Shown here: piece after piece, positions 41,628-50,274 of the stretch | How positions within the stretch are numbered: the stretch's first letter is position 1 | Layout: each line of letters opens with the position of its first letter | DNA from: Treponema sp. | GTDB taxonomy: Bacteria > Spirochaetota > Spirochaetia > Treponematales > Breznakiellaceae | DNA: 61,867 nucleotides | Assembly: GCA_031257195.1 (NCBI GenBank) | Contig: JAIRPD010000065.1 | Location: forward strand, 1 to 61,867 | Direction: 5' to 3' | Position numbers and translations under genes: made by a program | The notes under the pieces: model-generated | Told to the model about the DNA's origin: nothing | What the model saw: the letters and a program-made list of their open reading frames with translations, nothing else | The model's database searches: none

Positions 41628-43448
41628 ATGAAACGGTCCGGTACGCTGCTCTCGCTGATCCTCCCCGGTTTGTTGGCGATCCCCCCGGGGGGTTCCGCCC
41701 AGGCCGTCCTTCCGCCCCCGGCCGGCCTGGAGTCGCGGCCCATCCTTCCGCCGGTTCCCGCCGACGCCCGGGTTTTTCCCGAGACGGGGGACGCCGCCAT
41801 CGCCCGCCGCTATGTGGAGTGGGCCCGGGGGGAACTGGCGGTGGGCAGAACCGCCGAGGCCCGGGCGGGGCTGGAACGGGGGGCGGATTACGGGGCGGCT
41901 TCCTCGGATCTCTGCTATCTTTTGGCCCTGGTCCGGTTTATGACCGGCCCTTCCCGGTATCCGGCGCTGGAGGCCTGCCGCCGGGCGCTGGAAACAGCCC
42001 GGTGGGAGCGGTACGGTCCCGGGGACGCCCGGCTTTTGGAGGCCCGGGTGTTGATAGAACTGCGGCGTTTTGACGCCGCCCTGGAAGCCCTGGGGGACCG
42101 GGACGGGGAACAGTACGAGACCCGGTATGAGCGGCTCCGGGCCCTGCGGGGTTTGGCGCGTTCCCGGGACGGCGGGAGCGCCGAGGGGGAATTGCTGGGG
42201 GAACTGGAACAAACCATGGACCGTTTTCCCCGAAAAACCGGCCCGGTCCGGCTCCTCTTTGAATACGCCCGCGATTCCGGCGGCGGCGCTCTTTCCGGCG
42301 AGGGCGGCCTCCGGGCCTTGCTGGACACCGCCCTCCGCCGTCTGCCGGTCCTGGCCGCCGCGGATCCGGAGTTGGCCTTCCTTGGGGCCCCCTTTATCCG
42401 GGACCAGGAAGAGGCCCGCCGTTATGTGGCCGCGTACCGGGCCATGAACCGGCCTTCCGCCGCCTCCCTTCCGGCGGCGCTTAACCTGGGGCTTATCGGC
42501 GAGAAAGAGGCGGCGGAAGAACTCTTTGGGCTGGCCGGCCCGGCCCGCCGCGGCGGGGATCAAAACAACCGGGCGGATCCGGCGGGCCAACTGGTCCTGG
42601 ACCGGACGCTTATCGCCGGGGTCTGGGGGCTTCTGCGAAGCGAGGGGGGGCGGGAGTTCTTTCGGCGAAACCTTTTAAGCTTTTCCGGTGTTATTATAGA
42701 AGACAGAGACGGGGACGGAATCGTCGAGGTCCGGGTTCTTTACCATGAGGGGATGATCCGAAGCTACAGCTATGACGCCGATCAGGACGGCGTTCCGGAC
42801 CTGAGCGTTGTTTTTGTCCAGGGCGCGCCCTCAACGGCGGAGGCGGCCCTGGCGGATTTTTCCGGCGGCGGGGAGTTTATCCTGCCCCTGGACAGCGGGA
42901 ACCGCCGCCGGGCGCTGTTTCGCTGGGAGCGTTACCCCGCGGTGCTGGAGGCGGAACTGGACGGGGTCCGTTACCTGCCCCGGCCCCTGGATTATTTCTT
43001 CAAGCCCCTGGATTTTATCACCCTGATCCAGGGGGGGCCGGATTATCCCGAACTGGAAGAACCCCCGCCGCTTTTAACCGGGCGGAGCCTCCTTTCTTTC
43101 GCGGTGGTCATGGAACGGCCCAGCGGGGAATTTAAGGGGGGGATGGAACGGATAGAGCTGGTCAACGGCGTTCCCGTTAAAGCCGCCGTTTATGTGGGGG
43201 GGCGCCTGGCGGCGGAAACCGAGTACCGCCTGGGCCGGCCCCTGATCCAGCGCCTGGACCTGGACCTGGACGGCAGGATGGAGACGATCCGCCGTTACGA
43301 TCCCGCCGAACCCGGCGGGCTTCTCCTTTCCGAAAGCGATTGGGACGGGGATGGAAACTATGAATACGCCGAGATCCCCCAGGAGAACGGAGGGGTACGA
43401 AAAACCTGGGACCTGGACGGGGACGGCGCGCGGGAAACTGAACGATGA
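41628..43448 (+). CDS. Secreted TPR-like protein with Asp-rich calcium-binding-type repeats
   Basis: A 606-residue secreted protein with a signal peptide (LLSLILPGLLAIPPGGSA). The first half is helical and TPR-like. The second half holds at least five loops of the DxDxDG type: DRDGDGIVEV, DADQDGVPDL, DLDLDGRMET, DWDGDGNYEY and DLDGDGARET, each followed by a beta strand. These resemble EF-hand-like or thrombospondin-type calcium loops. The function is unknown. It overlaps the lipoprotein protease gene by 4 bp. Confidence 0.7.
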   Translation: MKRSGTLLSLILPGLLAIPPGGSAQAVLPPPAGLESRPILPPVPADARVFPETGDAAIARRYVEWARGELAVGRTAEARAGLERGADYGAASSDLCYLLALVRFMTGPSRYPALEACRRALETARWERYGPGDARLLEARVLIELRRFDAALEALGDRDGEQYETRYERLRALRGLARSRDGGSAEGELLGELEQTMDRFPRKTGPVRLLFEYARDSGGGALSGEGGLRALLDTALRRLPVLAAADPELAFLGAPFIRDQEEARRYVAAYRAMNRPSAASLPAALNLGLIGEKEAAEELFGLAGPARRGGDQNNRADPAGQLVLDRTLIAGVWGLLRSEGGREFFRRNLLSFSGVIIEDRDGDGIVEVRVLYHEGMIRSYSYDADQDGVPDLSVVFVQGAPSTAEAALADFSGGGEFILPLDSGNRRRALFRWERYPAVLEAELDGVRYLPRPLDYFFKPLDFITLIQGGPDYPELEEPPPLLTGRSLLSFAVVMERPSGEFKGGMERIELVNGVPVKAAVYVGGRLAAETEYRLGRPLIQRLDLDLDGRMETIRRYDPAEPGGLLLSESDWDGDGNYEYAEIPQENGGVRKTWDLDGDGARETER

Positions 43449-45328
43449 CGCGAAACACGATATACCCGGGGCGCGCCTTTTTGAGCCCGCCCCTCTTTGT
43501 CCTCTTAACGGCGGCGGCGATCCTCGCCGCCTGCGCCACGCCGGAGGAAAGGCTTGCCCCCCCTCAATCGACCAGCGTTTACCGGCTGGGGGACATCGAA
43601 AAGTACGCCGCCGAAGATCCCCCCCGGGCGATCCACCTTATTGAGGTGTACCGGGCCCTTTACGGCGGGGAAAGCCGCCACGCCCCGGAATTTAGCCCCC
43701 AGGCCGCCCGCCGGCTGGAGGAACTGGAGACGCTGGCCGTGGAAAACATGAAGGCCGCCCAGATCAAGGCCCTGGAGGAAAAGCGCTGGGACGACGCCGC
43801 CTCCCTGGCCCGGTCCCTCACCGCCCTGAACATCGCTGTGGAAAGCACCGGCATGGAACCGGAAATTATCCTGGAGGAAGCCCGCTCCGCCCTGGCGGCG
43901 GGGAACAACCTCCAGGCCTTCCTCGCCGCGGTCCGCTCCCACGAGCTCAAACCCCTTTCCCCGGCGGAGATCCTCCCCTTCCTGGAACAGGCGGCGCGGC
44001 AAAACCAGCGGCGGGCCGCCGCTTTCTTCCTGCGGGCCGCCGACCAGGCCGCCCCCGGCGCGGAAAGGGCGGCGATCCCCCGGGAACTAAGGGACTACGC
44101 CGAAGGCCGGGACCCGGTAAGCGACATGATCAAGGGGGTGGCCACGGTCCTGGTAGACCGGGGACTCCGCGCCCAGCGGGGCCGGGCCTACCTCGACCGG
44201 GTCCTGGGCTCGGCCTTCTTTGTGGACCCCTCGGGGCTCCTGATCACCAACTACCACGTGATCTCCAGCGAGGTGGACCCCGGCTACGAGGGCTATTCCC
44301 GGATGTACATCCGCATGGGCGACAGTTCCAGCCCCCGGGTCCGCGCCAAGGTGGTGGGCTGGGACAAGGCCATGGACCTGGCCCTTATCCGGGCCGACAT
44401 CAAACCCGGCTATGTCTTCCCCGTGATTGACCGGGTAAGCCCCAAACCGGGGGACGCGATCTACGCCATCGGTTCTCCCGGGGGGCTGGAAAAGACCGTT
44501 ACCCAGGGAATCGTCTCCGCCCTGGGCCGCCGCTTCCTCCAGCTGGGAGACGTGATCCAGATCGACGCCGCGGTGAACCACGGCAACTCCGGGGGCCCCG
44601 TGGTGGACCGGGAGGGGCGGCTGGTGGGCATTGTCTTCGCGGGAATAGAACAGTACCAGGGCTTGAACTTCGCCGTTCCCGCGGAACGGCTCGCCATGGC
44701 CCTGCCGGCGATGCTCAAGGGGGGAAAGGTGGAACGCCCCTGGCTGGGACTGAGCCTGGCGGAAACCGGCGCCGCCCCCCGGGCGGAGATCCTCTACGTG
44801 GCCCCCTTTACCCCCGCCTGGGAGCAGCGGATTCCCGAGGGAAGGGTGATCCTGACGATCAACGGGGAAAAGGCCGCCGCCCCCCAGGGGGCGCTGATCC
44901 CCGCCCTCCAGGACCGGCTCTTTCCCAGCCGGCCGGGGGAACTGGTGGCCCTGGAACTGTCGGACCCCGGGACAGAACGGACCGAGAAGCGGATTCTTAT
45001 TACCACCCCCCGGCCCGAGCTGCCCCTGGCGGAAGCCGCGGCCAAGGACAGCAAGGAGCGGATGGCCGCCCCCCTCTTCGGCATGATCCTCGCCCCCGCG
45101 GCGGGGGGGGGCTTTTCGCCCGCCTACTTTATCAAACGGGTGATCCGGGGCTCCATCGCCGACGAGGCGGGCCTTTCCGAGCAGGACCCGGTTTCCATCC
45201 GGGCCTTCCGGGTGGAAAAGGAATCGGGAATCGCCATGATGGACATTTCCGTTAAAAAGCGCCGCATGGGCTACCTGGAAACTTCCATGCGCCTCCCCGC
45301 CTCGCTGGATTCCCCGGACACGCTGTAG
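43445..45328 (+). CDS. Trypsin-like (S1C) serine protease lipoprotein with PDZ-like region
   Basis: A 627-residue lipoprotein (AAAILAAC lipobox near residue 30). An N-terminal helical domain of ~200 residues precedes an HtrA-like protease. Catalytic His is in NYHVIS (about 269), Asp in KAMDLALI (about 311) and Ser in GNSGGP (about 381). The C-terminal ~200 residues look like PDZ domains. It would act in the periplasm on misfolded or specific envelope proteins, perhaps its co-encoded Asp-rich partner. Confidence 0.88.
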   Translation: MTRNTIYPGRAFLSPPLFVLLTAAAILAACATPEERLAPPQSTSVYRLGDIEKYAAEDPPRAIHLIEVYRALYGGESRHAPEFSPQAARRLEELETLAVENMKAAQIKALEEKRWDDAASLARSLTALNIAVESTGMEPEIILEEARSALAAGNNLQAFLAAVRSHELKPLSPAEILPFLEQAARQNQRRAAAFFLRAADQAAPGAERAAIPRELRDYAEGRDPVSDMIKGVATVLVDRGLRAQRGRAYLDRVLGSAFFVDPSGLLITNYHVISSEVDPGYEGYSRMYIRMGDSSSPRVRAKVVGWDKAMDLALIRADIKPGYVFPVIDRVSPKPGDAIYAIGSPGGLEKTVTQGIVSALGRRFLQLGDVIQIDAAVNHGNSGGPVVDREGRLVGIVFAGIEQYQGLNFAVPAERLAMALPAMLKGGKVERPWLGLSLAETGAAPRAEILYVAPFTPAWEQRIPEGRVILTINGEKAAAPQGALIPALQDRLFPSRPGELVALELSDPGTERTEKRILITTPRPELPLAEAAAKDSKERMAAPLFGMILAPAAGGGFSPAYFIKRVIRGSIADEAGLSEQDPVSIRAFRVEKESGIAMMDISVKKRRMGYLETSMRLPASLDSPDTL

Positions 45329-45377
45329 AACCCGGGACGCCGCCCGCGGGCCGCGCCGTAAACCGCGCCCTTCCCCG

Positions 45378-46751
45378 TTACCGGTCCCGCGCGTACACGG
45401 TCCAGTTGACATGAACCATAACGCGGTTGGCCATCTCAACAACGCCGGTATAGTAACGGGGATGCGTAAGTTTAATGTAGAACGAATTGTTAAGGGCGAG
45501 GGAAAGACGTTCGTTAAACCGCCAGGAGTACTCAAGATACGAAAGGTGCAGAGAATCAAACCCGCCGGAATCCGGCTTGTTATAGGGGATGATGTAAAAC
45601 AGGTAGTTAAAAATACCAATCGAGAGGGTTCCCCTTTTTTTATGACGGACCGTGATGGTACCTTTAAGGTTCCCCCCGGTCCCATAATCATTGCCGGCGT
45701 CCCGGCTGTCCAGCGAGGACGAACGGTCGTCGGCGGGATAGTACTGGGAGGAGGAGAAAAACGTCCAGCCGGCGTGGGTCTTTACCTCCAGGGCGGTGTT
45801 CGCGAACAGCCGCCGCCATTTTACCGTCCAGTCCAGGGCCTGGCTCGAAAAATTCATGTTCCCCCCGGCGATCAAATCATAGTGCAGGGACAACCCGGTG
45901 GAAAGCTCGTTTTTTTCGGTGTAAACCGGGTTGAACGACAGAAGATAACCGTCGGTCAGAATGGTCCAGTCCATCCAGGGGGGCCAGAAGGAACCCCCCA
46001 GGAGGGCCATAATCTCAAACTGCGAATAGGGCGTTGTTGAGGCGTGGGTAAAAGGATTATTGTAGACCACGTCGAACCCCAGATACACGGGAAACATGCT
46101 GGTGGGGTTCGCCTCCGACAGCTTCTTGAACCGCGGCTGGATCTCCTTGCTTGATCGCAGCCAGCCCGCGCCCGCGCCCGCGGAAAAACGGTAAAGGTTC
46201 CGCGTCCGCCGGGGCGTCCGTTTAAGCGCCGCGTTGGTTACCGCGCTCATGGGGCTTACCGGAACCGCCGCCCAGGGCGAGGCCGCTTCCAGATACAACA
46301 GATGCGCCATCTCCCCAAAGACCGCGCCCCCCGCGGTGGTAACAATAAGGTCGTTGAGCGCGGGAATATCCGTCTCCCCCAGCAGCTCCCAGGTCAAACT
46401 CCCCAGGGCGTCAAAGAAAAGGGACTCGTAAAACGTAAACCCGCCCGCCCGGGCCGCGGCGTGATACAATCCCCCCTGATAGGGATGGCCGGGGTGGTTA
46501 AACAGAAAAACATCGTTATCCCAAACCCAGGGGGAATGAAGATTGGTTTGTACGCTCTCCCAGCTGGTTTGCGCGAAATCCGCCCCAAAGAGGCGGCTGC
46601 TCCCGTGGAACACCGCGTTGACAAAGAGCCCGCCGAACAGGGCGGCGTACAATGATTTCCCCCCGGTCTCGACGGCGGGCGTTTCCGTCTGGGCCCCGCA
46701 CACCGAGGACAGGAGTATGAACAAGACAGAAAGCGCCTTTCTCGCGGACAT
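45378..46751 (-). CDS. DUF3943-family outer-membrane protein
   Basis: A 457-residue secreted protein with signal peptide ALSVLFILLSSVCGAQ. The DUF3943 hallmark FNHPGHPYQGGLYHAAARAG (about residue 84) is present, followed by aromatic-rich strands consistent with a barrel. The role is unknown. It has a leaderless-type promoter and no ribosome-binding site. The convergent protease gene ends 49 bp away, with no clear terminator between them. Confidence 0.82.
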   Translation of the reverse strand: MSARKALSVLFILLSSVCGAQTETPAVETGGKSLYAALFGGLFVNAVFHGSSRLFGADFAQTSWESVQTNLHSPWVWDNDVFLFNHPGHPYQGGLYHAAARAGGFTFYESLFFDALGSLTWELLGETDIPALNDLIVTTAGGAVFGEMAHLLYLEAASPWAAVPVSPMSAVTNAALKRTPRRTRNLYRFSAGAGAGWLRSSKEIQPRFKKLSEANPTSMFPVYLGFDVVYNNPFTHASTTPYSQFEIMALLGGSFWPPWMDWTILTDGYLLSFNPVYTEKNELSTGLSLHYDLIAGGNMNFSSQALDWTVKWRRLFANTALEVKTHAGWTFFSSSQYYPADDRSSSLDSRDAGNDYGTGGNLKGTITVRHKKRGTLSIGIFNYLFYIIPYNKPDSGGFDSLHLSYLEYSWRFNERLSLALNNSFYIKLTHPRYYTGVVEMANRVMVHVNWTVYARDR

Positions 46752-46757
46752 CGCCGC

Positions 46758-46786
46758 ATTTTTTCCTTTACGAACGGTTTTGTCAA
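46758..46786 (-). promoter_or_regulatory. Leaderless promoter of the DUF3943 gene
   Basis: TTGACA (46786-46781), a 17-bp spacer and AAAAAT (46763-46758) on the minus strand, then exactly 6 nt to the ATG at 46751. Confidence 0.55.
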
Positions 46787-46913
46787 TCCCGGCTTTTGGG
46801 CGCCCCTCCCCCCCCGCCTCCGGCGAATAGCCCCGCCGCCCCCGCGGGGGGCGCCTTTGGGGGGCGCGCGGCCCCGTTCCTGACGCGTCCCCGTACCTTC
46901 CGGGGGTAGCCGA

Positions 46914-47243
46914 GTGCCCCCGGAAGGTAATCCGTTCCCCCCGGAGCTGAACGCGTTCCCCTCGGAACCGAACGCGTTCCCCTCGGAACTGAACGCGTTC
47001 CCTTCGGAGCTGAACGCATTCCCCTTGGAGCCAAACGAGTTCCCTTCAGAGCCGAACGCGTTCCCTTCAGAGCCGAACGAGTTCCCTTCAGAGCCGAACG
47101 AGTTACCCTCAGAGCTGAACGCGTTCCCTTCAGAGCCGAACGAGTTCCCTTCGGAGCCGAACGAGTTCCCCCCGGAGCCGAACGAGTTACCCTCGGAGCT
47201 GAACGCGTTCCCTTCGGAGCCGAACGCGTTGCCCCCGGGGCGG
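46914..47243. repeat. 21-bp tandem palindromic repeat array C (15 units plus a partial one)
   Basis: Perfectly periodic 21-bp units from 46914; fourteen well-conserved copies span 46935-47228. The junction of adjacent units forms GAACGCGTTC (a perfect 10-bp palindrome) or its variant GAACGAGTTC. The rest of each unit is close to CCCTTCGGAGCC. Most differences are transitions. The plus strand reads as NAFPSEP heptapeptides and the minus strand as GNSFGSE, without a ribosome-binding site or promoter for either. The array lies in an 898-bp gap, between the DUF3943 promoter and the cobalamin riboswitch promoter. Confidence 0.95.
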
Positions 47244-47326
47244 CGGCGTTTGCCTTTTTCCGCCCCGGGGAGGGCCGGAGGGGCCGGGGGTTCCGGGGGC
47301 GGGGGCGGGGGACGCGAAAAAAAGGC

Positions 47327-47354
47327 TTGACATTTTCCGCCGGCGGGGTATACT
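47327..47354 (+). promoter_or_regulatory. Promoter of the cobamide operon
   Basis: TTGACA (47327-47332), a 16-bp spacer and TATACT (47349-47354). Transcription would begin near 47361, just before the riboswitch. Confidence 0.75.
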
Positions 47355-47360
47355 GAACCC

Positions 47361-47606
47361 GCGTGGTCCAAAGGAAGTGGGGTGAGTTCCCCGGCTTGGC
47401 CGGCTTGGCCGGCGCGGCCGGGGGGCGATTCCCCCGCTGTCCCGTAACTGTGATTGGATACGATCGTCCGCCCCGCGGCTCGCGATGAGCCGCGGCAAGC
47501 CCCGCCCGGGGCGCTGAGTCACTGTCCGTGAGGGACGGGAAGGCCGGCGGAAGGGTTCCATAAGCCAGGAAACTTCGGTCCGCGCCGGCCCCTGGGGGGG
47601 CCGCCA
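47361..47606 (+). ncRNA. Cobalamin riboswitch
   Basis: A structured 5' leader with the conserved elements of the B12 riboswitch: GGAAGTGGGGTGAGTTCCCC near the 5' end, GCTGTCCCGTAACTGTGA in the middle, and the B12 box TAAGCCAGGAAACTT at 47561-47575. The gene product of each downstream cistron fits B12 import or synthesis. A hairpin (CGGGCC / GGCCCG, about 47618-47640) lies directly before the GGAAGGAG ribosome-binding site of the first gene, so control may be at translation. Confidence 0.92.
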
Positions 47607-47649
47607 TATTTTTTCGGGCCTCGAGGATAGGGCCCGGAAGGAGTTCTTT

Positions 47650-48204
47650 ATGTGTTTCGGTACAGGAATTTTTGGTCATTCACCCCGCGGGGGGGGGGCA
47701 ACGCGCGCGATTTTTCTACGCGCGGCGGTGTGCGCCTTGCTGGTTCTTGGCGGGTGTAGTGATGGCGATGGGTTTATACCCCTTGTTGGCGAAAGTAACA
47801 GGCTGCCCCCCGCTTTAGCGGGCAGTGGTACGACAAGGTGGGATGGAAACTATGGAGATTATTATGATTTGGGTACCACCACCATGACATACTATGATGG
47901 AGGTTATGGGTTCAACTGGGTGGGGAATGTACGCTATATCGGCTATTTTAGTTCCGCTAAGACTTCCGGTGTTATCATTCACGAGTATACTACCCGGCCA
48001 TCGGCCGCCAACCCCACCGGGGATTTCCGGGCCACCTATTTTAAGGATCTGACCGCGACAACCGCTAAAATGGGTACGGCGGCCAATTCGTCCGCGCCCT
48101 ATGATTGTGAGGTAAGTTCCCTGTTGGAGGCTAAATTAAAATTCGCTTCCGCGGACGCCATGGGAAAATACTGCGCCACGCCCGGCGCGTATACTAAGCA
48201 GTAG
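47650..48204 (+). CDS. Riboswitch-controlled lipoprotein of unknown function
   Basis: A 184-residue lipoprotein (lipobox VLGGC near residue 35). The mature part is rich in Tyr, Gly and Thr (NYGDYYDLGTTTMTYYDGGYGFN) with beta-strand character and a C-terminal Cys pair. The codon and base use of its centre (about 47830-48110) is clearly more A/T-rich than neighbouring genes. It is the first gene of the B12 operon, 3 bp before the TonB receptor. I infer a surface or periplasmic role in cobamide capture; no known family was recognised. Confidence 0.75.
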   Translation: MCFGTGIFGHSPRGGGATRAIFLRAAVCALLVLGGCSDGDGFIPLVGESNRLPPALAGSGTTRWDGNYGDYYDLGTTTMTYYDGGYGFNWVGNVRYIGYFSSAKTSGVIIHEYTTRPSAANPTGDFRATYFKDLTATTAKMGTAANSSAPYDCEVSSLLEAKLKFASADAMGKYCATPGAYTKQ

Positions 48205-48207
48205 GCG

Positions 48208-50253
48208 ATGAGTTTTCCGTTTCCGGCCGGACGCGGGGCGGCGGTTTCGCCGCTTCCGGTTTTTTTCTGGCTTTGCGTAACGCCGGCCCTTTCCCTCTTC
48301 GCCCAGGGAGGCCCCGCGAGCGGGGCCCCCGCTTCCGCGGGGTATCCTCCTTCCGGCGGCGGGGAGTGGGAGGATTCGCGCGTAATGGAAGGAACGGGGA
48401 TCACCATCACCGGAACCAGGGAAACCTCCCAACAGATCAGGGTGGTCAGCCGGGAGGAGATTGAGGGGGCCAACGCCCCGGACCTGGCCAGCCTGCTGGA
48501 GGAAACCGCCGGGCTAAGTACCGCCCGCTACGGCCCCCACGGCAGCCAGGGGGACATCAACCTCCGGGGCATGGACGCGGAGCGGGTGGCCTTTCTTATC
48601 GACGGGATTCCCGCCAACGACCCCGCCTCCAGTGAATTCGACTACAACCGGATAGACCTGAACGCCATTGAGCGGATAGAGGTGATCTACGGCGGTTCCG
48701 ATTCCCGGTACAATGTGTCCGGCGCTATTGGGGGGGTGATCAACATCGTTACCATCAAAAAACAAAAGCCCGGCCTGCGGATCAGGGGGAGTCTTTCCAA
48801 TATGTCCGCCATGCCGGGGGCGTACTACCAGCCTTTTAAGGGGAACCAGAGCCCCCGGTACCAGGATTTGTTTGACACCCAGAACGTTACCCTTTCCGCG
48901 GGGCTGGGGCTTAAAGGGACCTCCCTAAGCCTTAACTGGTTCGGCGGCCGGGCGGGGAATCACTTCCTCTTTAACGATGATTTTGGCCGGAGGCGGCGCA
49001 AGGAAAACAGCGAGGTCTGGGATACGGGGGTTTCCGCGGCGGTGGTCCGGGAATTCGCCAACCTTTCCAAACTTATGGTGAACGGCAGTTTTTACTACGG
49101 GGATAAAAACATCACCGCCGGCGGTTACACGGAAGACTACAGCAAGCTGTACGATGTTTCCACCCGGGAAAACGTGATGCTGGAGTCCCCCCGGATTTTT
49201 CACGACGCCCTGTCCATGGAGGCTTCCCTGAGCCATAGTTTGTCCCGCCAGGAGATGTCCGGGGAGATCACCCGGGTCCACGCCCTTATGGCGGTAAACC
49301 GCTGGGCCTGGTATCCGGTTTCCTGGCTTACCCTGCGGTTGAGCGGGGATTACCGCTACGCCATGGCGGATACCGGGACGTTCCACGACCGTCACGATGG
49401 GGGGATTTCCCTGGGGGCGGAGTGGTCTCCCCGCGGGACGCTGACGTTTATTCCCTCGATAAAGCTGGCCCCGCGAAGCGGGGGGGACCCGGTGGCGGTT
49501 CCCAAATTCGGCGTCCTCTGGAAGCCTTCCGGGTCGTTGACGATTAAAAACAACTACTTCCGGAGTTATAAAATTCCCGACCTGCTGGACCTGTACTACC
49601 AGGGGGGGAATGAGCGGGGAAACCCGGACCTGAAGCCGGAAGAGGGCTGGGGCGGGGACCTGGGGGCCGCCTGGACCCGGGAGACCGGTTCGGGCCGGGT
49701 TATTGGCCTGGAGGGGAACGGTTTCGCCCAGTGGTACGATCGGTCGATCCACTGGGCCTCGGAGGGGGGGGTGCTGAAGCCCCGGAATGTGGGGGGGGCC
49801 TTTTACTGGGGCGCGGACGCCGCCCTCCGGCTTACCCTGCCTTTCGCGGGGGGGCCGTTTACCAGGGTGGGGGTTTCCCTTACGTACCAGTATATGATGA
49901 GCTGGCTTTTGGCCTACGGCTATACCTGGGAATCGAATAAGCGGATTCCTTATATGCCCGTCCACCGTCCGGGGGGCAGGGTGGAGCTGGCCTGGAAGCG
50001 GGGTTCCCTGGCGGCGGCGGGGGTCTACGAGGCGGAGCGGGTGGCGGAGGACTATATCACGGTCCTGAAGCCGTGGTTTAATCTGACGGTGAATGTGAAT
50101 CAAAAGATTGGGGAATATGTTACCGCCTTCGCGGTGGTCCGGAACGCGCTGAATCGGCGTTACGAGTCGTTTATGGGCTATCCTATGCCGGGGGTTACCG
50201 TAACCCTGGGTTTGCGGACACAATTTGAGGTACAGGTGAACCGGGATGAATAG
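48208..50253 (+). CDS. btuB: TonB-dependent receptor, BtuB-like
   Basis: A 681-residue outer-membrane receptor. After a signal peptide and a Gly/Pro-rich spacer, the TonB-box region reads GTGITITGTRETSQQIRVVS. The plug follows with RYGPHGSQGDINLRGMDAERVAFLIDG and IERIEVIYGGSDSRYN-x-GAIGGVINIVT. The rest is a 22-strand-type barrel ending with an aromatic strand run. Together with the riboswitch and BtuFCD, cobalamin or cobamide is the expected ligand. A TonB-ExbB-ExbD set is not in the window. Confidence 0.9.
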   Translation: MSFPFPAGRGAAVSPLPVFFWLCVTPALSLFAQGGPASGAPASAGYPPSGGGEWEDSRVMEGTGITITGTRETSQQIRVVSREEIEGANAPDLASLLEETAGLSTARYGPHGSQGDINLRGMDAERVAFLIDGIPANDPASSEFDYNRIDLNAIERIEVIYGGSDSRYNVSGAIGGVINIVTIKKQKPGLRIRGSLSNMSAMPGAYYQPFKGNQSPRYQDLFDTQNVTLSAGLGLKGTSLSLNWFGGRAGNHFLFNDDFGRRRRKENSEVWDTGVSAAVVREFANLSKLMVNGSFYYGDKNITAGGYTEDYSKLYDVSTRENVMLESPRIFHDALSMEASLSHSLSRQEMSGEITRVHALMAVNRWAWYPVSWLTLRLSGDYRYAMADTGTFHDRHDGGISLGAEWSPRGTLTFIPSIKLAPRSGGDPVAVPKFGVLWKPSGSLTIKNNYFRSYKIPDLLDLYYQGGNERGNPDLKPEEGWGGDLGAAWTRETGSGRVIGLEGNGFAQWYDRSIHWASEGGVLKPRNVGGAFYWGADAALRLTLPFAGGPFTRVGVSLTYQYMMSWLLAYGYTWESNKRIPYMPVHRPGGRVELAWKRGSLAAAGVYEAERVAEDYITVLKPWFNLTVNVNQKIGEYVTAFAVVRNALNRRYESFMGYPMPGVTVTLGLRTQFEVQVNRDE

Positions 50254-50274
50254 GAAACAGCCATGGGGGGATAT

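Noticed and set aside
44087-45691. 534-codon minus-strand frame opposite the protease lipoprotein
   Set aside because: Antisense to a protein with a complete catalytic triad; no start signals.
46914-47330. Plus-strand frame encoding NAFPSEP repeats (138 codons)
   Set aside because: Entirely the repeat array plus G-rich sequence, without promoter or ribosome-binding site.
46783-47679. Long minus-strand frame (298 codons) rich in heptapeptide repeats
   Set aside because: It crosses the 21-bp array, the operon promoter and the cobalamin riboswitch. The openness comes from the repeat period being a multiple of three; no ribosome-binding site.
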